Shown here: positions 16,178-24,523 of the stretch, in pieces
Numbering within the stretch: position 1 is the stretch's first letter
Layout: each line of letters begins with the position of its first letter
Source of the DNA: Chloroflexota bacterium
GTDB taxonomy: Bacteria > Chloroflexota > Anaerolineae > Anaerolineales > Villigracilaceae
Length of the DNA stretch: 64,000 nt
Assembly: GCA_016213105.1 (NCBI GenBank)
Contig: JACRBN010000025.1
Coordinates: 434,001 to 498,000, forward strand
Direction: 5' to 3'
The notes under the pieces: generated by a model
Told to the model about the DNA's origin: nothing
Database searches by the model: none
The model's input: only the letters and a program-made list of their open reading frames with translations
Position numbers and translations under genes: made by a program

Positions 16178-17827
16178 TTACACTTCCCTCTCCTCTTCTT
16201 CCTTCGTCGCCTCCCCCTGTTCCATCTTGCTCCTCAAATTCTCCGGCCACAAACTGACATCCTCCGCCGGCAGGAACAGCGGGCCGCTGCCGCTTTGGGT
16301 TAAAATATCGCGCGTGCGGCAGTGGAGCACGGCCTTGGCCGCATCGATGCCCGAGGCGGTGACGCCCGCCACGCCGTGGCTGGTGGTGCTGGCTCCGCAC
16401 AGGTACAGGCCCTCGAACTCCGTCCGCGCGGTGAAGCCGAACGGCCCCACCTGCGTCGGGCGCTTGTCGATGCCGTATAAATTTCCGCGCGTGGCGTTGA
16501 GATAATGTTCGTTGGTCAGCGGCGTGCCGAGGCTGTAATAGACGATATGCCTGCTCAGCCCGGGGATGCGCTTCTCCAATCCGCGCACCATGCGCCAGGC
16601 CAGGTCTTCCTTCATCGCCTCGTAGTCCGCGGGGCGCGCGCCGTATTTCGTGTGCGCCCATTTTTCGAAGGCCTCATAGCCCACGAACGCGAACGACTCG
16701 CAGGTGTGATGTCCCGAATGTTTCTTCGATGGGTCTTTCAGCGTGGTGGTGGTCAGGAACAGGCCGGGCGGCGTCTCTTCATTCAGCAAGGCATCCGTCA
16801 GGCCGTCCGTGTAAATTTTGTCCACGTCGGCGTGGTCGTAATACCACATGTTGCCCGAGTCGAGTCCCTCGGCGCGCAGGTCCATGTCGGTGGCGAAGAA
16901 CAGGCTGAGGCACGAGGTCGAATATTTAACGGAATCCAGCTTGCGGCGCAGCCGGGGCGGGAGGTGGTCGCGTCCGATCAACTGGCCGAAGGTCACCTCG
17001 GGGTCGGCATTGGAGATGACGACCTCTGCGCGGATTTCCTCGCCCGACTCCAATTCCACGCCCAGGACTTTCCGCCCCTCGAGCAAAATCCGCCTGACCC
17101 TGGACCCGAGCCTGATCCCGCCGCCCGCGCGTTTCAGCGCCCTGACGAAGGCGCGCGGCAGCGTGAAGGCCCCGCCCAGCGGATAGTATCCGCCGTCGAG
17201 GTAATGATGCGTAATGCCAACATGCATGAAGGCCGAGACCTGCGAAGGCGGCAGGCCGTGGTCGCCCGCCTGGCCCGAGAGAACGCCCTTGAGCACCGCA
17301 TCGCTGACGTGCGCATCGAGGAAGTCCTTGCCCGTGGCGCGCATCCACTTGAGGACGGTCGGTGCGCTCATGGCCGATTGCAGCGGGTTGGACAAATTGC
17401 CGAGACGGCGTAGTCCCTCGATCATCGCGGCCATGTCGGCGAAATACGAAACGATTCCGCCGGCCTCATGCGGAAATTCGCCTTTCAATCGTTCGATGAG
17501 ATTTTCGCGGCCTTTGGGAAAGTCGATGCGGCGGTCGCCGATGAAGATATGGTCATAGCCATCGGGGTTGAGCTCCACGAAGCTGAGATCCTGCGAGACA
17601 CCCAGCCCATCGTAAATGCGGCGCAACCCGCCGCCCTCGTGCAGGTCGCCGATGTAATGCACACCCGGGCTGAAGCGGTAGCCGTTCAACGTGAACGAAT
17701 GTGTCCAGCCGCCGGGGCGGTCATGCTGTTCGAGGACAAGAACTTTTTTGCCCGCCTGAGCGAGTGCCACCGCGGCGGTCAATCCGCCCGCGCCGGAGCC
17801 GACCACGATCGCATCATAATCTGCCAT
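16178..17827 (-). CDS. CrtI/retinol saturase-like FAD oxidoreductase
   Basis: This 549-residue flavoprotein belongs to the carotenoid desaturase/isomerase and all-trans-retinol saturase group. It starts with the FAD-binding fingerprint DAIVVGSGAGGLTAAVALAQAG (from residue 4), has EQHDRPGGWTHSF and HYIGDL segments typical of that group, and ends with the CrtI-like FAD motif YLCGASTTSHGVAGVTASG. The ATG at 17827 is preferred over the TTG four codons upstream because GGAG stands six bases before it. The C-terminus is Glu-rich. Carotenoid or other polyprenoid substrates are likely but not proven. Confidence 0.87.
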   Translation of the reverse strand: MADYDAIVVGSGAGGLTAAVALAQAGKKVLVLEQHDRPGGWTHSFTLNGYRFSPGVHYIGDLHEGGGLRRIYDGLGVSQDLSFVELNPDGYDHIFIGDRRIDFPKGRENLIERLKGEFPHEAGGIVSYFADMAAMIEGLRRLGNLSNPLQSAMSAPTVLKWMRATGKDFLDAHVSDAVLKGVLSGQAGDHGLPPSQVSAFMHVGITHHYLDGGYYPLGGAFTLPRAFVRALKRAGGGIRLGSRVRRILLEGRKVLGVELESGEEIRAEVVISNADPEVTFGQLIGRDHLPPRLRRKLDSVKYSTSCLSLFFATDMDLRAEGLDSGNMWYYDHADVDKIYTDGLTDALLNEETPPGLFLTTTTLKDPSKKHSGHHTCESFAFVGYEAFEKWAHTKYGARPADYEAMKEDLAWRMVRGLEKRIPGLSRHIVYYSLGTPLTNEHYLNATRGNLYGIDKRPTQVGPFGFTARTEFEGLYLCGASTTSHGVAGVTASGIDAAKAVLHCRTRDILTQSGSGPLFLPAEDVSLWPENLRSKMEQGEATKEEEEREV

Positions 17828-17858
17828 GCTGTTCTCCAATCATTCCAATCGTGATGAT

Positions 17859-18875
17859 CTAGCCGTTCAACATGCTCTCATACACCATGAACTCCCGCAG
17901 CAGCTCAGGCACGATCCAGGCATATTCCTCGCGCAGGGAACCATCGAGTCTGGAAATGGTTTGATGCCATGCAAGTGTCTTGACAATCGACGCAACGGGA
18001 CGCGAAACGTGGTATGCCTTCAACAATTGCTCTTTGCTGGCAAAGCCTTCCCAGCATTCGAGATAGCCATCCCGCAAAGCAATCATCTCGGACGTGGGCG
18101 GGGCGAAATCTTCGAGATCGAGAGCGATCTCCATGCTGACGAAGAAAGTCCGCAGCGACGTGAAGGGATGGGTCACGCTAGCATCGCCCCAATCGAAAAA
18201 GGTAATGCGCCCGTCCTTGACGAGGATGTTGCCATCATGGAAGTCCCCATGATTGAGCGATTCGGGAATCCCAAACGCGGCCAGGTCGACGCATATTTGC
18301 CCGAAGCGCGGCGTCAGTTCTTGCAGTTGCTGAAACTCGGCGGAGGTCAGCCCCTTCTCCTGGCCGATCATCAGGTTGGATTCCTCAGCAAGTAATTGTT
18401 TGTAAAGCGCAGGCAGGGCTGCCAGGCGATGATCGGGAATCCCCAAAGCCAGAATCTCGGATACATGTTCAGCAAGCCCGATCTGCAACTCGGCGTAGCG
18501 CGTGACGACAGGCTCCCACGGTCTCACGTCCCGCGTGGGGCGGATGGACGCGCGCAACTGCCCGCCACCGTCGCGCATCAACATCCAGCCGCGCGCAGTG
18601 TCCACGGAGACGAGTTCGGGCAGGCAATCGGGATACAAATTTGCCAGCAATTGCGTCAAGGCCGATTCGTAGATCGTCTCCGGTGCAGTGGCTTTGAAGA
18701 ACAACAGGCCCTGGTCGGTGGGAACACGCATCACGGTCGACCAGGCGTAGGCATGATTTTGTTCGATCCCGCCTGTGATTTGGATGGAATTCCGTTCCGC
18801 CTCCGCGCGGATCCAGGCATGGGCTTGTTCCTGCCAGGCGGGGTCGTGCCAGCGAAGTTGTGGAGCGGCGGCCAT
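17859..18875 (-). CDS. aminoglycoside phosphotransferase (APH) family kinase
   Basis: This 338-residue kinase-fold protein has the catalytic loop NHGDFHDGN (H209, D211, N216), the metal motif FFDWGD (D228) and a candidate ATP lysine at K61. Most environmental APH-family proteins phosphorylate small metabolites, not antibiotics, so no resistance role is claimed. The ATG at 18875 is 14 bases after the stop of the NatA-like ATPase gene, suggesting co-transcription with it. Longer readings through the ATPase gene are spurious. Confidence 0.85.
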   Translation of the reverse strand: MAAAPQLRWHDPAWQEQAHAWIRAEAERNSIQITGGIEQNHAYAWSTVMRVPTDQGLLFFKATAPETIYESALTQLLANLYPDCLPELVSVDTARGWMLMRDGGGQLRASIRPTRDVRPWEPVVTRYAELQIGLAEHVSEILALGIPDHRLAALPALYKQLLAEESNLMIGQEKGLTSAEFQQLQELTPRFGQICVDLAAFGIPESLNHGDFHDGNILVKDGRITFFDWGDASVTHPFTSLRTFFVSMEIALDLEDFAPPTSEMIALRDGYLECWEGFASKEQLLKAYHVSRPVASIVKTLAWHQTISRLDGSLREEYAWIVPELLREFMVYESMLNG

Positions 18876-18889
18876 CTCGAAGTCCCGTC

Positions 18890-19765
18890 TCAGACGCCGG
18901 TCATCAACTTGACGTAAATTTCCTCCAGCGCCGACTCGCGCATGGATAGGTCCATCAATGTCCAGCCGTTGGCGGAGACGGTTTCTAGCATGTGCGCGAT
19001 GCCGTCCACGTCGGCGGTGCGGAAGATGTAGTTGCCGTTGACCTGTTCGTAATCGAGTTTCTCGTCCGTGTGGAAGAGCACCTGGTACTCGCGTTTGCCC
19101 AGCCGGGCGCGGATGGAGTCCATCGTGTCGAGAACCAGCAGCTTGCCATTCTTGATGATGCCCACGCGGTCGCAAATGGTCTCCACGTGGAAGAGGTTGT
19201 GCGCGCTGAGCAGGATGGTCTTGCCTTCGCGCCGCAGGGTCTTGAGATAGTTGATGATGAAGAAGGAGGTCAGCGGGTCCAACCCCGAGTTGGGTTCGTC
19301 GAGGATCAACAGGTCGGGGTCATGCAGCAGGGCGCGCGCGATGGCGGTCTTGCGTTTCATGCCCTTCGAGAATTCCCCGGTCAGCTTGTTCTTCTCAGCC
19401 AGGTCGAGCGAGGAGAGCAATTGGTCGATGCGCTTGAGGGCTTTGGGGCGCGGCATCTGGTAGAGTTCCGAGAAAAACAGCAAATACTGCTCGGCGGTCA
19501 TGGCCTCGTAGAGCGGACTCTCCTCGGGCAGGTAGCCAATGCGCTGTTTGACGTGCGTGCCGCCCTTCTGCATGTCCTGACCCATGACGAGCACCTTCCC
19601 TGAAGTCGGCTCCACAAGCCCCGCAATCATCTTCATGGTGGTGCTCTTGCCCGCGCCGTTGTGACCGATCAGGCCGACAATCTCGCCTGAATGGATTTGT
19701 AAGTTCAGACTGTCGACAACGGTAGTATCATCGTAACGCTTGGTGACATTCTCAAGTTGGATCAT
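18890..19765 (-). CDS. NatA-type ABC transporter ATPase
   Basis: This 291-residue ATPase has Walker A GHNGAGKST (34-42), a degenerate signature FSKGMKRK (normal for NatA/CcmA-type exporter ATPases), Walker B LLILDEP, and the H-loop in LLSAHNL. A C-terminal extension of about 80 residues follows the nucleotide-binding domain. Its partners are most likely the two ABC-2 permeases encoded divergently from 19811. A TAAAAT box ends six bases before the ATG, with no ribosome site, so the transcript is probably leaderless. The APH-like kinase gene follows it. Confidence 0.92.
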   Translation of the reverse strand: MIQLENVTKRYDDTTVVDSLNLQIHSGEIVGLIGHNGAGKSTTMKMIAGLVEPTSGKVLVMGQDMQKGGTHVKQRIGYLPEESPLYEAMTAEQYLLFFSELYQMPRPKALKRIDQLLSSLDLAEKNKLTGEFSKGMKRKTAIARALLHDPDLLILDEPNSGLDPLTSFFIINYLKTLRREGKTILLSAHNLFHVETICDRVGIIKNGKLLVLDTMDSIRARLGKREYQVLFHTDEKLDYEQVNGNYIFRTADVDGIAHMLETVSANGWTLMDLSMRESALEEIYVKLMTGV

Positions 19766-19771
19766 GCCGCA

Positions 19772-19777
19772 ATTTTA
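19772..19777 (-). promoter_or_regulatory. -10 box of the NatA-like gene, leaderless type
   Basis: On the - strand TAAAAT ends six bases before the ATG at 19765. It lies in the 45-base gap to the divergent permease gene. No clear matching -10 box for the + strand gene is visible there. Confidence 0.5.
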
Positions 19778-19810
19778 TCCCAAAGTACCCCACCCAAAAC
19801 GGACATTTCC

Positions 19811-21415
19811 ATGAATCAAATTTTCGTCATCGCCTGGCGCGAAGTGACGCGCCTGCGCAAACGTTTCGGCGGCGGCGCAAGTCCGCTGGCCGTGCTCCTG
19901 CTGCTGGCCATGCTGGGCCTCTCGGCCTTTTCCCTGCGGAATTCGGTGGCGCTCGGCAACGGCCTGTACCGGGTCGGCGTCTCGGGCGACGTGCCTGTCA
20001 TCCAGGACAGCCGCTTTGCAGTGGTCGAGGTCGACGCGCAACAGGGGCAGGCGCTGCTCGACAGCCACGCCATCGATGTGTGGATCGACGGGGCGCGGGT
20101 GATCGAACGCGCGGATGACAAGTCGCAGTTTGCGGTGCGGGCGCTCAAGCAATACCTGGAGAAACAGGAACTGGTGCGGGTTGGGAATTCCTTCACGGGG
20201 GAGCAGGCCTTTCCGCTGCGGGTGGGGATCAACTACCTAAACGGCGACCAGGCCGCAGGACAGACCGTCACGAAGCCCGAGGAGGTCATCATCCCCTCGC
20301 TGACTCCTCCACCCGCGCCGTTCACGCAGGTGCTGGTCGCGCTGATCTACATCCTGCCGATCACCTTCATCAGCATCTTCTTCACCAGCAGTTTCATGGA
20401 CGAGAAGTCCAACCGCCGCCTGACGATCCTGCTTTCCGCGCCGATCACGCCCTTCCAGATCATCCTGGGCAAGATGCTGCCCTATGCCATCTTTGCGCTT
20501 TTCACCACGGTGCTGATCGCGATGATCACCGGGGGGAACGTGCCGCTGGCGCTGGCCATCTTCGCGCCCACCACGCTGTTCATCTTTGCCATCTACCTGA
20601 TGGTGCCGCTGTTCTACCGCACCTTCAAGGACACGACCTTCATCTCCATGCTGGTGACCACGCTGACGACCGCCTATCTGGTCTTCCCGGCCATGTTCAC
20701 CAACGTCAACGACCTGGCCTACATCTCGCCGCTGACCCTGGCGGTGAAGATGTACCGCGCGGAGCCGTTCGGCTGGCGCGAGTACCTGTTCCCGTCCCTG
20801 CCGATGGCGGCGGTCTTCGGCTTTGCCATGTTCGCCGGGACGCGCATGCTCAACGAGGAATTCCTGATGGGCTACAAACCCATCACGCGCAAGATCACCG
20901 ATGCCATCTACCTGATGATGGCGCACACCCGCCCGTCGCTGGCTGTGACCCTGTGGAGCCTGCTGGTGATCCCCGCGGTGTACATGGCCCAGGTCATGAT
21001 GCTGGCCTTCGCCGCCAACCTGCCCGTGCGGTTGATCCTGGGCGCGACCCTGGTCACCTCTGCATTGATCGAGGAGGTGGTCAAGACCATCGGCATCGTG
21101 GTGCTGGCCGAGCATCGCGCCGTGAGTTCGGTGCGCGACATCTTATGGTTGTCCTTCCTCTCGGCGCTGGGATTTTTGATCGGCGAGAAATTGCTGCTGC
21201 TGGTTTCGATCAGCATGGTGTCGCAGGCGCGGGTGTCGGGCGCGCTGTTCGGGGCGGGCATGCTCCTGCTGATTCCGCTGGCGGCCCATTTTGTCTTCAC
21301 GGCGGCGGTCACGCTGCTGCGGGTCAAACTGCGCTTCCCCTACTGGCTGGCGCTGGGACTGGGCACGCTGGCGCACTTCTTCTACAACCTGACCGTGATG
21401 CGAGGTGGGCTGTGA
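19811..21415 (+). CDS. ABC-2 permease fused to a PrsW-like intramembrane protease domain
   Basis: This 534-residue membrane protein has two parts. Residues 1 to about 390 are a NatB-like ABC-2 permease: helix near 25-40, a large extracytoplasmic domain (about 50-165), then helices with FMDEKSNRRLTILLSAPIT. The last 140 or so residues hold the elements of PrsW-type glutamic proteases: EEVVK (E421, E422, K425), GFLIGE (F455, E459), a membrane histidine (H493) and HFFYN (H522, N526). The ATG at 19811 has no clear ribosome site. The gene overlaps the next permease by four bases (GTGA). The fusion is read directly; proteolytic activity is an inference. Confidence 0.8.
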   Translation: MNQIFVIAWREVTRLRKRFGGGASPLAVLLLLAMLGLSAFSLRNSVALGNGLYRVGVSGDVPVIQDSRFAVVEVDAQQGQALLDSHAIDVWIDGARVIERADDKSQFAVRALKQYLEKQELVRVGNSFTGEQAFPLRVGINYLNGDQAAGQTVTKPEEVIIPSLTPPPAPFTQVLVALIYILPITFISIFFTSSFMDEKSNRRLTILLSAPITPFQIILGKMLPYAIFALFTTVLIAMITGGNVPLALAIFAPTTLFIFAIYLMVPLFYRTFKDTTFISMLVTTLTTAYLVFPAMFTNVNDLAYISPLTLAVKMYRAEPFGWREYLFPSLPMAAVFGFAMFAGTRMLNEEFLMGYKPITRKITDAIYLMMAHTRPSLAVTLWSLLVIPAVYMAQVMMLAFAANLPVRLILGATLVTSALIEEVVKTIGIVVLAEHRAVSSVRDILWLSFLSALGFLIGEKLLLLVSISMVSQARVSGALFGAGMLLLIPLAAHFVFTAAVTLLRVKLRFPYWLALGLGTLAHFFYNLTVMRGGL

Positions 21416-22446
21416 TCCGCCCGTTTCTGGCCGTCGTCAAAAAGGAACTGGGGTCGGTCATCCGCGACCGCACCATCGTTATCTCGATCCTGATCCAGTT
21501 GTTCATCGCTTCGTTCTCGTCCGGGCTGCTGCTGGGGGTGCTCTCGCTGTACGACGCGGACACGATCCTGCAATTCAGCGGCGAGGGCATCAAGATCGGC
21601 ATCGTCGGCGGGGCGGAGCACCCGCTGGCGGGCTTCATGAGCGAGCGCGGACTGAACGTCCTGCCCTACGCCACACTGGCCCAGGCGCAGGCCGCATTCC
21701 AGGCGGGGGACGTGCTGGCCATTGTTGATGCGCCGCAGGACGCGGACAACCTGACCGAGATCAAGCTGTACCTGCCCGAGTCGGACACGGTCAGCTCGCT
21801 GGTGCGCATGGTGATCCAGGAACCGCTCAAGCAATACGAGAATGCCCTGCGCGCGCAAAAGGGGGCCGAGGTGCGTTACACGAGATTGAAAGGCAAACCG
21901 TCCACGTCCTTCGAGTTCGTCTACTCGGTGCTGCTGCCCATGCTGATGTTCTTCCCCGCTTTTGTGGCCGGCAGCATGTCGGTCGACTCGCTGACCGAGG
22001 AAGTCGAAAACAACACACTGCAAACGCTGTTGTCCGCGCCGCTGACGATCAACGGGATGATCACGGCCAAGATTGCGGCGGCGGTCATCCTCTCCATCGT
22101 GCAGTGCACCGCCTGGCTGGCCCTGCTGGAACTGAACGGGATCGACATCCAGCACGAGGGCTGGATCCTGCTGCTGGCGCTGATCGTGGCGGGACTCAGC
22201 TCCTCCTCGGCCATCCTGGGGGCGGTGCTGCTCAAGGATCGCGAACGCTCGCAATTCATCTATTCGTTGATGCTGCTGGCCGCCACGGCGCTCAGCACCC
22301 TGGCGAATATTTCGCCGCTCACCACCCTGTCCCGCCTGGCCGTGGGGGATACGTACACGAACGGCTGGGCCGTCATCCCCTTTGCCGCGATCCTGGGCGG
22401 GTTGTATTGGCTGTTGACGAAGGTGTCGAGAAGGTTGATGGTGTAG
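21412..22446 (+). CDS. ABC-2 permease, NatB-like
   Basis: This 344-residue permease starts with GTG at 21412, sharing GTGA with the stop of the previous gene, with GAGGTGG just upstream. It has an N-terminal helix, a large extracytoplasmic domain (about 45-165), and five or six helices. The segment SVDSLTEEVENNTLQTLLSAPLT is the coupling motif shared with the first permease. The two permeases and the divergent ATPase would form a Na+/drug-type or peptide exporter. The cargo is unknown. It ends just before a palindromic repeat. Confidence 0.9.
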   Translation: MIRPFLAVVKKELGSVIRDRTIVISILIQLFIASFSSGLLLGVLSLYDADTILQFSGEGIKIGIVGGAEHPLAGFMSERGLNVLPYATLAQAQAAFQAGDVLAIVDAPQDADNLTEIKLYLPESDTVSSLVRMVIQEPLKQYENALRAQKGAEVRYTRLKGKPSTSFEFVYSVLLPMLMFFPAFVAGSMSVDSLTEEVENNTLQTLLSAPLTINGMITAKIAAAVILSIVQCTAWLALLELNGIDIQHEGWILLLALIVAGLSSSSAILGAVLLKDRERSQFIYSLMLLAATALSTLANISPLTTLSRLAVGDTYTNGWAVIPFAAILGGLYWLLTKVSRRLMV

Positions 22447-22466
22447 GGCAAATTGGCAATTTGCCC
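22446..22466. repeat. GGCAAATTG palindromic repeat, copy 2
   Basis: GGGCAAATTG and CAATTTGCCC flank one base. It overlaps the last base of the permease stop codon and lies between convergent genes, where it could act as a terminator hairpin. Confidence 0.8.
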
Positions 22467-22480
22467 CGCTGGATGATTCT

Positions 22481-22840
22481 CTATCCCCGCCAATCGTTCA
22501 ACCAGCGCGTTTGACCGATCCATTCGTCGGCGCTCGTTTCGCGCAATACGCGATCCAATGCGTCGATGATTGCACCCAGGCTCATGCTTCTTTGAAAGGC
22601 CAGAATGATGCCCGCATGATGTGGGTAGCGTTCTCCAAGCACAATAAAATCCCGAATGTTATAAGTGAAAATGGCGCGGCCTTGTGCGGTCGCGCCAAGC
22701 AGTTGGCCTTCGTCGCTGGCATCCAGAGGCATCCACTCAGTGGGCGTGCGGGTAACGTCGTGCCCGCGCTCCAACAGGGCATGATGCAAAGCCTTGCTGG
22801 ATGTATCGGCATCGAGATGCAGGTGAAGCTTTTTATCCAT
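22481..22840 (-). CDS. DUF5615 PIN-like protein, probable toxin
   Basis: This 119-residue protein has the PIN-like layout of DUF5615: an acidic pair near the N-terminus (HLDADTSS, D10 and D12), ALLERGHDV, and FTYNIRDF. It is the probable RNase toxin partner of the DUF433 protein encoded just upstream, with which it overlaps by eight bases. The ATG at 22840 gives the expected family start (MDKKLHLHLDAD). Whether it is an active toxin is inferred from the pairing, which resembles VapBC-like modules. Confidence 0.8.
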   Translation of the reverse strand: MDKKLHLHLDADTSSKALHHALLERGHDVTRTPTEWMPLDASDEGQLLGATAQGRAIFTYNIRDFIVLGERYPHHAGIILAFQRSMSLGAIIDALDRVLRETSADEWIGQTRWLNDWRG

Positions 22841-23225
22841 CCTTGGGTTCCAATGCGGCTTCGGCCTGGATGTGCGCATCAATCTCGGCGCGATGGACTT
22901 CATAGAATCCCAACGCCTCCCGCACCTGGGTCTGCGTCAGGTCGTAATCTTCGGCAATTTCAGCGGAGGGGGTATTTTGGGCGGCTATGACAATCGTTTG
23001 AACCCGAATCCCGGTTCCGCGCAGCACGGGGGCGAGGGAGCCTGAAGCGCCGCGTCGATAGGTGATTTCGGGAAATTCGGGATCATCCAATCCCTGCAGG
23101 AGGCCGCCCACCTTTTCCGCCACAGACCACAGGATGAACTGGTTGAGGGAAACACCCTGCTGTTTTGCGAGCCGTTCAGCGTCGCGTTTGAGTTCGTTGG
23201 GGAGATTTAAAGCGTAGCGTGTCAT
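22833..23225 (-). CDS. DUF433 antitoxin-like protein with RHH N-terminus
   Basis: This 130-residue protein combines a ribbon-helix-helix/CopG-like N-terminus (YALNLPNELKRDAERLAKQQ, about residues 4-39) with a DUF433 helix-turn-helix domain (VLRGTGIRVQTIV through AEIAEDYDLTQTQVREAL, about 60-115). DUF433 proteins are commonly antitoxins of DUF5615 toxins. The ATG at 23225 has GTGAG upstream. Three spaced TGACATCA-type repeats lie directly ahead of it and suit autorepression by the RHH part. Confidence 0.83.
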   Translation of the reverse strand: MTRYALNLPNELKRDAERLAKQQGVSLNQFILWSVAEKVGGLLQGLDDPEFPEITYRRGASGSLAPVLRGTGIRVQTIVIAAQNTPSAEIAEDYDLTQTQVREALGFYEVHRAEIDAHIQAEAALEPKDG

Positions 23226-23236
23226 TTTTCTCACTT

Positions 23237-23268
23237 TCACATCATATATGACATCATAAATGACATCA
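23237..23268 (-). promoter_or_regulatory. three 12-bp-spaced operator repeats before the toxin-antitoxin operon
   Basis: TCACATCA (23237-23244), TGACATCA (23249-23256) and TGACATCA (23261-23268) are spaced exactly 12 bases apart, 12-43 bases upstream of the antitoxin start. Regular spacing of short half-sites is the usual arrangement for RHH antitoxin binding. Confidence 0.65.
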
Positions 23269-23296
23269 TTCCCCGAGTCAAGACGCGCCCAGCATT

Positions 23297-23323
23297 TAGG
23301 GGCAAATTGGCAATTTGCCCCTA
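23297..23323. repeat. GGCAAATTG palindromic repeat, copy 3 (longest)
   Basis: TAGGGGCAAATTG (23297-23309) and CAATTTGCCCCTA (23311-23323) are perfect complements around one base. It lies directly between the DUF5680 gene and the antitoxin operator and may insulate the two units. Confidence 0.85.
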
Positions 23324-23331
23324 CGGGTAAT

Positions 23332-23781
23332 TCATCCCACCTTCCCACCATGATATTTCAAGGAATAGACCTGCCTGCCCTGGAAATGGATCGTCTCTCC
23401 ACCCAGGAATGAATCCACGCTGCCCTCGCTGCGATCCTCGTAAACGAAATCACCTTCCTGGTATTCATTCGGCCCGCGGAACGGACGCTCGGCGCTCACC
23501 TGCCGCATGGCCTTTTGCAGGAAGAGATAGACATCCTGGCCTGCAACAGAATCATCACTTACCCCGCCGTAATAGTTCATGGCCCAAATGGCCTTGCCGT
23601 TTTGCCAGACCACTTCCTCGCCCACAAAGGGATTGAAGCCAAAGTAGCGGTCACGGTAAAAGAAATCGTCTTCGCGGTATGTCAACTCGCGCGTGCCGTC
23701 TTCGAGATCGCGTTGGTCGGCCTGCCCGCCAGCGGAGTAGGTCTTCAGTTTGGCCTTGAGTAGAAATGTAATGAAGTCCAT
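23332..23781 (-). CDS. DUF5680 domain protein
   Basis: This 149-residue soluble protein starts MDFITFLLKAKLKTYS, followed by YREDDFFYRDRYFG, GEEVVWQNGKAIWAMNYYGG and a second copy of the latter pattern near the end (GETIHFQGRQVYSLKYHGG). This wording is that of DUF5680, a family of unknown function often found near accessory genes. The ATG at 23781 is preceded by GCGAGGACAA. Nearby genes are toxin-antitoxin and orphan genes, so it may belong to a variable region. Confidence 0.75.
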   Translation of the reverse strand: MDFITFLLKAKLKTYSAGGQADQRDLEDGTRELTYREDDFFYRDRYFGFNPFVGEEVVWQNGKAIWAMNYYGGVSDDSVAGQDVYLFLQKAMRQVSAERPFRGPNEYQEGDFVYEDRSEGSVDSFLGGETIHFQGRQVYSLKYHGGKVG

Positions 23782-23914
23782 TTGTCCTCGCAAAAAGAAG
23801 TTGATATTGAGATTTCACGTTGTCATCACAAGCAAACATCCAAACACAAGTCAACAATAAAGCACATTACAAAACAAGAAAGTATTCAGAGTTTTGCTGT
23901 CAGCCAGATCAATA

Positions 23915-24472
23915 TCAATCCATAGTTATGAATTCATGAATGTTTTCCTTGAATAAATTCTTCAATGCATCCTGTTGATCGGAAGTCAGGGCTCTTTTCG
24001 GTATCACAGCAAAGGATTTTTTATTCTTTATCAGAAGAAGGAATCTTTCATCTTCCACCACAGACTTGTAAAATAACCATTCGGTTTTTGTAGTGACGTG
24101 ACCTTGAACCACCTCAATACCCTCTGGTGTGAATGCAATAAAATCCACAGGAAGTTTTGAATGTTTTGCCGTAAAAAAGATCCACCGAATAATAGCAATA
24201 AACATTCCAGCAAACATCCCAGCTAATATTGCCAATAAAAATATCTTCGAAAAAAACATGAGCAAGCCGCCCAGAATGCGGATAATCTCCAAGCGTTGAT
24301 CAGGAAAGAACATACCGACCAGAAAAAGTGGTGAACTTGCGAATAGAAGCAAAGCGCCAGATATTATGTAGTATTGCCTCCACTCTTTCCTGGATTGGCT
24401 TTTTTTATAAAGCCTCCTTGCCAGAATGCTTTCGAAAAACGACAATTTAAACTCTTTTATTGTGATTTCCAT
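23915..24472 (-). CDS. YcxB-like membrane protein
   Basis: This 185-residue protein has two long hydrophobic regions (about 35-60 and 70-105) and a C-terminal cytoplasmic domain with FTPEGIEVVQGHVTTKTEWLFYKSVVEDERFLLL, the YcxB-like pattern. The ATG at 24472 has AAAGGAGG seven bases upstream. Hand counts of two sequence lines (24001-24060 and 24181-24240) give 33-35% G+C, far below the neighbours, so the gene was probably acquired recently. Bases 23782-23914 hold no gene and are also A+T-rich. Function unknown. Confidence 0.75.
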   Translation of the reverse strand: MEITIKEFKLSFFESILARRLYKKSQSRKEWRQYYIISGALLLFASSPLFLVGMFFPDQRLEIIRILGGLLMFFSKIFLLAILAGMFAGMFIAIIRWIFFTAKHSKLPVDFIAFTPEGIEVVQGHVTTKTEWLFYKSVVEDERFLLLIKNKKSFAVIPKRALTSDQQDALKNLFKENIHEFITMD

Positions 24473-24523
24473 AAAAGCCTCCTTTCTTGGAGTCATCACA
24501 AATTTTGTCAATGTCAAACATTA

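Noticed and set aside
17859-18875. antibiotic resistance gene
   Set aside because: APH-fold kinases are mostly metabolic, and nothing in the sequence or context points to an aminoglycoside substrate.
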